From assembly GCF_029873215.1 (NCBI RefSeq), contig NZ_CP123620.1, positions 4,214,109 through 4,278,108 on the forward strand: a stretch of 64,000 nucleotides of DNA, read 5' to 3'. This document shows, one piece after another, positions 60,303-64,000 of the stretch. The DNA comes from Nocardioides sp. BP30 (lineage in GTDB: Bacteria; Actinomycetota; Actinomycetes; Propionibacteriales; Nocardioidaceae). A program made the translations under genes and the position numbers. A model generated the notes under the pieces. It did not search any database, was not told the origin of the DNA, and saw only the letters and a program-made list of their open reading frames with translations. The stretch's first letter is position 1, and the number at the start of each line of letters is the position of its first letter.

Positions 60303-62123
60303 ATGTTCTCCACGATCTCGACCCTCGGCGTCGTCGACCCCGACGGTGATCTCGACGACCTGCTGTGGTCCTCCTTCGAGCTGATCGCCGACGCCACGTG
60401 CGCGCTGGCGGGCTTCACCGTCGTCTCGCTGACGGTGCGGGTGGGAGAGGCGGTGCGCTGCGTCGCGGTCTCCGGCAACGACGACGCCCGTGCGGCCCTG
60501 CTCGGCACCGACGCACCGCTGTCGATCGTCGAGGAGGTCATCGCCTGCGGGACGCGGCACGGACAGTACGTCTTCCTGCCCGCCGGCGGCGCCTTCCCCG
60601 ACTCGTTCGCCGAGCACGTCTGGGTGCCGCCGATCGAGGCCGACGGCGATCCGGAGCGCTGGCAGCCCGAGGATGCGCTGCTCGCCCCGCTCCTGGACGA
60701 CGACGGCCAGATCATCGGCGCCCTCAGCCTCGACATGCCCGCCGACGGCCGTCGCCCCGGCGATGCCGACTGGGAGCCGCTGCAGGTCTACGCCGAGCAC
60801 GCCCGCAACGGTCTCCTCGCCGCCCTCGAACGTCTCCGGGTCGCCGAGAAGCTGCACCAGTTGGAATCGGCACGGGACCTGATCCGGGACGCGATCCGTG
60901 ACTCCAGCGAGCACGCCGGCCCGCTCGAGCCGGGCGAGCAGCTGGCGCACGCCCTGCGCCCGGTGGGCGAGACCCTGCTGACGCACTTCGGGCTCGCGGC
61001 GGCGTGGTTCCACATCGTCGCGGGTCCGGGCCCCGACCCGACCACGCTCGCGATCCAGGGTGGCCCGGACCTACCCGTCGAGGAGGCGCTCCTCCCGTAC
61101 GCCGAGGGCGTCTCCCGCCGGTTGTGGGACGGGCAGGAGCTGGCCGTCCTCACCCGCTCCCGGCGGCTCGACGTCGACGCCTCCGACGCCGCCGCCGTCG
61201 AGCTCGTCGAGGATTACCTCGCGCGCCACGACGTCGGGTCGATCCTCCTCGCTCCGATCGGGGTCGGGACCGCGTGCCTGGGGCTGGTCGTCATGCTACG
61301 ACCGTCCGGCGCCCCGGCATGGCTCCCGGTCGAGCGGGAGGCGATCATCGAGATCTGTCGGGACCTGGGCGGGCTGATCGCCGGCGTGATCAGCCGGCAG
61401 CGCGACGAGCAGGTGCTCAGCGATCTGCGCTCCCTGGAGACCTACAAGAGCGAGATGGTCTCGACCGTCTCGCACGAGCTGAAGAACCCGCTGGCGGCGA
61501 TCCGGACCAATCTGGAGCTGCTCGCCGAGACCTCGGCACCGGACGAGGCGGCGCAGCTGTTGGGGGCCGTGCGTCGCAGCGTCGCCCGGATGTCGGCCAT
61601 CGTGGAGGAGCTGCAGGGGCTCGGCACGGCCGACCGCATCGCGCTGCAGGAGCAGGCACCGGCCGAGCTGGACGCGGTCCTGCGCGAGGTCTGCGCAGCG
61701 CACGAGGACGTCGCCCGCCGACGCGACCTGCGCCTCTCCCTGCGCCTGCCCACCGAGCGGGTGCTGGTCGCCGTCGCCGCGAGCGAGCTGGATCGGCTGG
61801 CCGGGAACCTGGTGAGCAACGCGGTGAAGTACTCCCCCGCCGGGGGCGAGGTCCGGATCACGCTCAGCTCGTCGGAGGAGGAGGCGGTGCTGACGGTTTC
61901 CGACGACGGCATCGGCATCTCGACCGAGGACCAGGCGATGCTGTTCACCGAGTTCTTCCGGACCAGCAACGCCGAAGCGCTGCTGGAGCCCGGCACCGGG
62001 CTCGGCCTGGTGATCGTGCGCCGGATCGTCGAGCGGCACGGCGGCCGGATCGAGGTCGACTCGCGGCTCGGCGAGGGCAGCACCTTCCGGGTGCACCTGC
62101 CGTGCCCGGGGGCGAGCCGGTGA
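60303..62123 (+). CDS. GAF-domain sensor histidine kinase
   Basis: A 606-residue soluble kinase with two GAF domains (about 15-180 and 210-365), then HisKA with His391 in SHELKNPL, and HATPase with NAVKY, DDGIGI and GTGLGL motifs. There is no membrane segment, so it senses a cytoplasmic signal. It overlaps the next gene by GTGA and has no response regulator gene nearby in the window. It is divergent from purF, 81 bases away. Confidence 0.92.
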   Translation: MFSTISTLGVVDPDGDLDDLLWSSFELIADATCALAGFTVVSLTVRVGEAVRCVAVSGNDDARAALLGTDAPLSIVEEVIACGTRHGQYVFLPAGGAFPDSFAEHVWVPPIEADGDPERWQPEDALLAPLLDDDGQIIGALSLDMPADGRRPGDADWEPLQVYAEHARNGLLAALERLRVAEKLHQLESARDLIRDAIRDSSEHAGPLEPGEQLAHALRPVGETLLTHFGLAAAWFHIVAGPGPDPTTLAIQGGPDLPVEEALLPYAEGVSRRLWDGQELAVLTRSRRLDVDASDAAAVELVEDYLARHDVGSILLAPIGVGTACLGLVVMLRPSGAPAWLPVEREAIIEICRDLGGLIAGVISRQRDEQVLSDLRSLETYKSEMVSTVSHELKNPLAAIRTNLELLAETSAPDEAAQLLGAVRRSVARMSAIVEELQGLGTADRIALQEQAPAELDAVLREVCAAHEDVARRRDLRLSLRLPTERVLVAVAASELDRLAGNLVSNAVKYSPAGGEVRITLSSSEEEAVLTVSDDGIGISTEDQAMLFTEFFRTSNAEALLEPGTGLGLVIVRRIVERHGGRIEVDSRLGEGSTFRVHLPCPGASR

Positions 62124-63916
62124 CGGCCCCCCAGACGCGGGCGGTGCCCTACCTCCCGGACCCCTACGACACCCGGTTCTTCCAGCTGATCGCCGACGGC
62201 GTCGGCCGGATGCTCGGATTCGGCATGGTGGTCGTCAGCATCCGCGACGCCGACGAGCTGGTCGCGGTCGCCGTCGGCGAGGGCGGCGAGCTCGGCCGGC
62301 TCCCGGACGGGCGGCCGGTACCGGCGACGGGGCTGCTCGGCACCCGCTGGCGCGTCGACGACGTCGCTCGCACGCTCGCCGCGGGCGAGGACTGGGGTGT
62401 CTTCCGGTTCAGCGGGCGCCACGAACCGGTCGGCCATCCCACCGCCGACGGCGCGGCAGCGCTGCGCGACCTCAGCCACTGGCACCCGCGCACCGCGCTG
62501 CGCGCGCCGAGCTACGCGCCGGACGGCCACCTGATCGGGATGCTCAGCGTCGCGCTGCCGCTGGACGGTCGGCCGGGCCCCGACCAGCTCGCCGTGCTCG
62601 AGCGCTACGCCGGCCAGGCCGGGAGGGCGATCTTCTCGGCGCTGGAGCGCCAGCGCCTCTCCCAGAAGGCGCAGCTGCTGGCGACGGCGCGCGACGCCGT
62701 ACGCCGGGCGTCGGCGCACACCACCCTCGCCGGCGCCGTCGACGAGGCCAGCTCGGCGATCTTCGAGGGCTTCGACATCGTCGGACTGCGGGTGCGGATC
62801 TTCGATGCCGAGGAGCCCGGCTTCGCCCGGGGGCTCGGCCAGCGGCCGATCTCGCTGAGCCGCGAGTTGCTGGCGGTGAGCCAGGCGGCAGCCGAGGAGC
62901 TGTGGCGGCGGGGTGAGGTGATGGTGCGGGGGCTGCGCCAGTCGGTGCCCGTGACCGAGCTGCAGACGACGGCGACCCGGATGGTGCTCGCCGACCTCGA
63001 GGCCAACGGGCTGGACTCGCTGCTGCACATCCCGCTCGGCTCGGGCGAGCGTTGTGGAGGCGCGCTGGTGCTGCTCCGCGACGCCGACGCGCCGCTGTGG
63101 ACCGAGGCGGAGTGCGCCGTCGGCCTCGACATCGGACGCGACCTGGGCCAGGTGCTGCACCGCGCCCGGATCAGGGAGCGCCAGCGCGCGCTGATCCGCG
63201 ACCTCTCGGCCCTCGACGACTACCAGAGCAGCCTGATCGGCACCGTCGCCGCCCGGCTGCAGGGACCGTTGCGCACCATCGAGCACAACCTCGAGCGGAT
63301 CGGCGATCCGGCCGGCGGCATCGACGAGGCGGCGCTCGCCAGCGTCGAGCAGGGCACGGAGCTGATGACGCAGGTGGTCGACGCGCTGCTGCTGCTCTCC
63401 CGGCTCGCGCACCCCGACGACGGCTCGGGCCGCGAGGCGCTCGACCTGCGCTCCGTCGTGCGCGGTGCGACCAAGGCCGCGGGCACCGCGGCGGCCGAGC
63501 GGGGACTCGCGCTCAGTGCGCTGCTGCCACCGGACCCGGTCGTGGTGACCGGCGACGGCGACCAGCTCGCTCGGATGCTGCACGAGCTGCTCGAGAACGC
63601 GCTGAGCTACACCCCCAGCGGCGGCTCGGTGACGGTGCGGCTCGAGCGGCATGCCCATCGCGCGTTCCTCACCGTCACCGACACCGGGATCGGGATCGCC
63701 GAGGAGGACCGCGCCCACGTCCGGACCGACTTCTTCCGCGGCGCCGCGGCGCATGTCCTGGCGCCCTCGGGCATCGGGCTCGGCATGCCGATCGTCGAGC
63801 GGATCGTCCGGCGCCACGACGGCACCCTGGACATCGACGCCCAGGCCGGGAGCGGCACCCAGGTGCGGGTCACGCTCCCGGCCCCGCCGGCGCGAGGCGC
63901 CGCCGATCAGCCCTGA
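62120..63916 (+). CDS. GAF/HATPase sensor protein lacking the phospho-acceptor histidine
   Basis: A 598-residue paralogue-like partner of the preceding kinase, with two GAF-type domains and a C-terminal HisKA-HATPase module. The H-box, read as TVAARLQGPL, has Ala378 where the kinase upstream has His391 in TVSHELKNPL. The ATPase motifs ENALSYTPSGG, DTGIGI and SGIGLGMP are intact. It probably binds ATP but cannot autophosphorylate, so it may regulate or heterodimerise with the upstream kinase. The GTG start overlaps that gene by GTGA. Confidence 0.88.
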   Translation: MTAPQTRAVPYLPDPYDTRFFQLIADGVGRMLGFGMVVVSIRDADELVAVAVGEGGELGRLPDGRPVPATGLLGTRWRVDDVARTLAAGEDWGVFRFSGRHEPVGHPTADGAAALRDLSHWHPRTALRAPSYAPDGHLIGMLSVALPLDGRPGPDQLAVLERYAGQAGRAIFSALERQRLSQKAQLLATARDAVRRASAHTTLAGAVDEASSAIFEGFDIVGLRVRIFDAEEPGFARGLGQRPISLSRELLAVSQAAAEELWRRGEVMVRGLRQSVPVTELQTTATRMVLADLEANGLDSLLHIPLGSGERCGGALVLLRDADAPLWTEAECAVGLDIGRDLGQVLHRARIRERQRALIRDLSALDDYQSSLIGTVAARLQGPLRTIEHNLERIGDPAGGIDEAALASVEQGTELMTQVVDALLLLSRLAHPDDGSGREALDLRSVVRGATKAAGTAAAERGLALSALLPPDPVVVTGDGDQLARMLHELLENALSYTPSGGSVTVRLERHAHRAFLTVTDTGIGIAEEDRAHVRTDFFRGAAAHVLAPSGIGLGMPIVERIVRRHDGTLDIDAQAGSGTQVRVTLPAPPARGAADQP

Positions 63917-64000
63917 GCGAGGTTGCGCAGCAGCAGCGCCTCACCGAGCACGACCCGCTCGAACTCGGCCAGGTGCAGGCCCTCGTTGGGTCCGTGCGCG
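63907..64000 (-). CDS. M20-family peptidase/dipeptidase, C-terminal fragment
   Basis: Thirty codons before a TGA at 63907-63909 read AHGPNEGLHLAEFERVVLGE then ALLLRNLAQG. GPNEG with F-x-R-V-V is the C-terminal end of M20/M25 metallopeptidases. The rest lies beyond base 64000. It overlaps the histidine kinase gene tail to tail by 10 bases. Confidence 0.7.
   Translation of the reverse strand, partial: AHGPNEGLHLAEFERVVLGEALLLRNLAQG

Noticed and set aside
1..64000. CRISPR arrays and insertion sequences
   Set aside because: No regularly spaced direct repeats of CRISPR type and no transposase gene were seen. The only tandem repeat is the 22-base unit in lhgO.

Overview
This window is high-GC DNA from an actinobacterium, most likely a member of Nocardioidaceae or a close relative. 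The clues are the uniformly GC-rich codon use with many GTG starts and 4-base ATGA/GTGA gene overlaps, a DUF3073 gene beside purM-purF, a PcaL fusion (PcaC joined to PcaD), and MsiK-style sugar transporters with no ATPase of their own. The genus is inferred, not shown. Nearly all the sequence is coding. The exception is a decayed 2.1-kb island at about 29.7-31.8 kb.

Region 1 (1-10.1 kb, minus strand) is an alpha-1,6-glucan locus. It holds a ROK regulator, a lipoprotein binding protein, two permeases, a cytoplasmic GH66 enzyme, a secreted GH66 enzyme with an inserted CBM35 (the layout of cycloisomaltooligosaccharide glucanotransferases) and a GH13 alpha-glucosidase cut by the window edge. The secreted enzyme would process dextran, the ABC system would import the products, and the two cytoplasmic enzymes would hydrolyse them.

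Region 2 (10.2-28.7 kb) is an aromatic ring meta-cleavage cluster of unknown substrate. A type I extradiol dioxygenase, two FAH-family hydrolases, two SDRs, an aldehyde dehydrogenase and a small monooxygenase form one operon. A ribose-type ABC importer lies upstream, and a flavin monooxygenase and a bicovalent-FAD oxidase diverge from it. Two divergent LysR paralogues, a metallo-beta-lactamase-fold protein, a cupin and a 3-ketoacid CoA-transferase follow. Near-identical palindromes with the core ATGCCTGGCAT precede three of these transcription units, and a weaker match precedes a fourth, which suggests one regulon.

Region 3 (29.6-31.9 kb) is an integration scar. tRNA-Glu(TTC) is intact at the right end, and a copy of its 3' half lies at the left end. 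Between them are an integrase remnant, a nucleotidyltransferase remnant and a lower-GC membrane protein gene.

Region 4 (31.9-44.8 kb) is the beta-ketoadipate pathway in three divergent modules: pcaFIJ with a LysR regulator; a hydroxyquinol branch (flavin hydroxylase, maleylacetate reductase, hydroxyquinol 1,2-dioxygenase) with an AraC regulator; and pcaHGBL with an IclR regulator. The hydroxyquinol and protocatechuate branches both make 3-oxoadipate, which PcaIJ and PcaF convert to succinyl-CoA and acetyl-CoA.

Region 5 (44.8-64 kb) is mostly housekeeping and signalling. It has a 1282-residue hybrid sensor kinase/PP2C phosphatase with a STAS partner, a hydrolase, malic enzyme, three small exported proteins, L-2-hydroxyglutarate oxidase, tRNA-Phe, a PlsC acyltransferase, a beta-propeller protein, DUF3073, purM and purF. 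It ends with two overlapping GAF/histidine kinase genes, the second of which lacks the phospho-acceptor histidine, and the tail of a peptidase gene.
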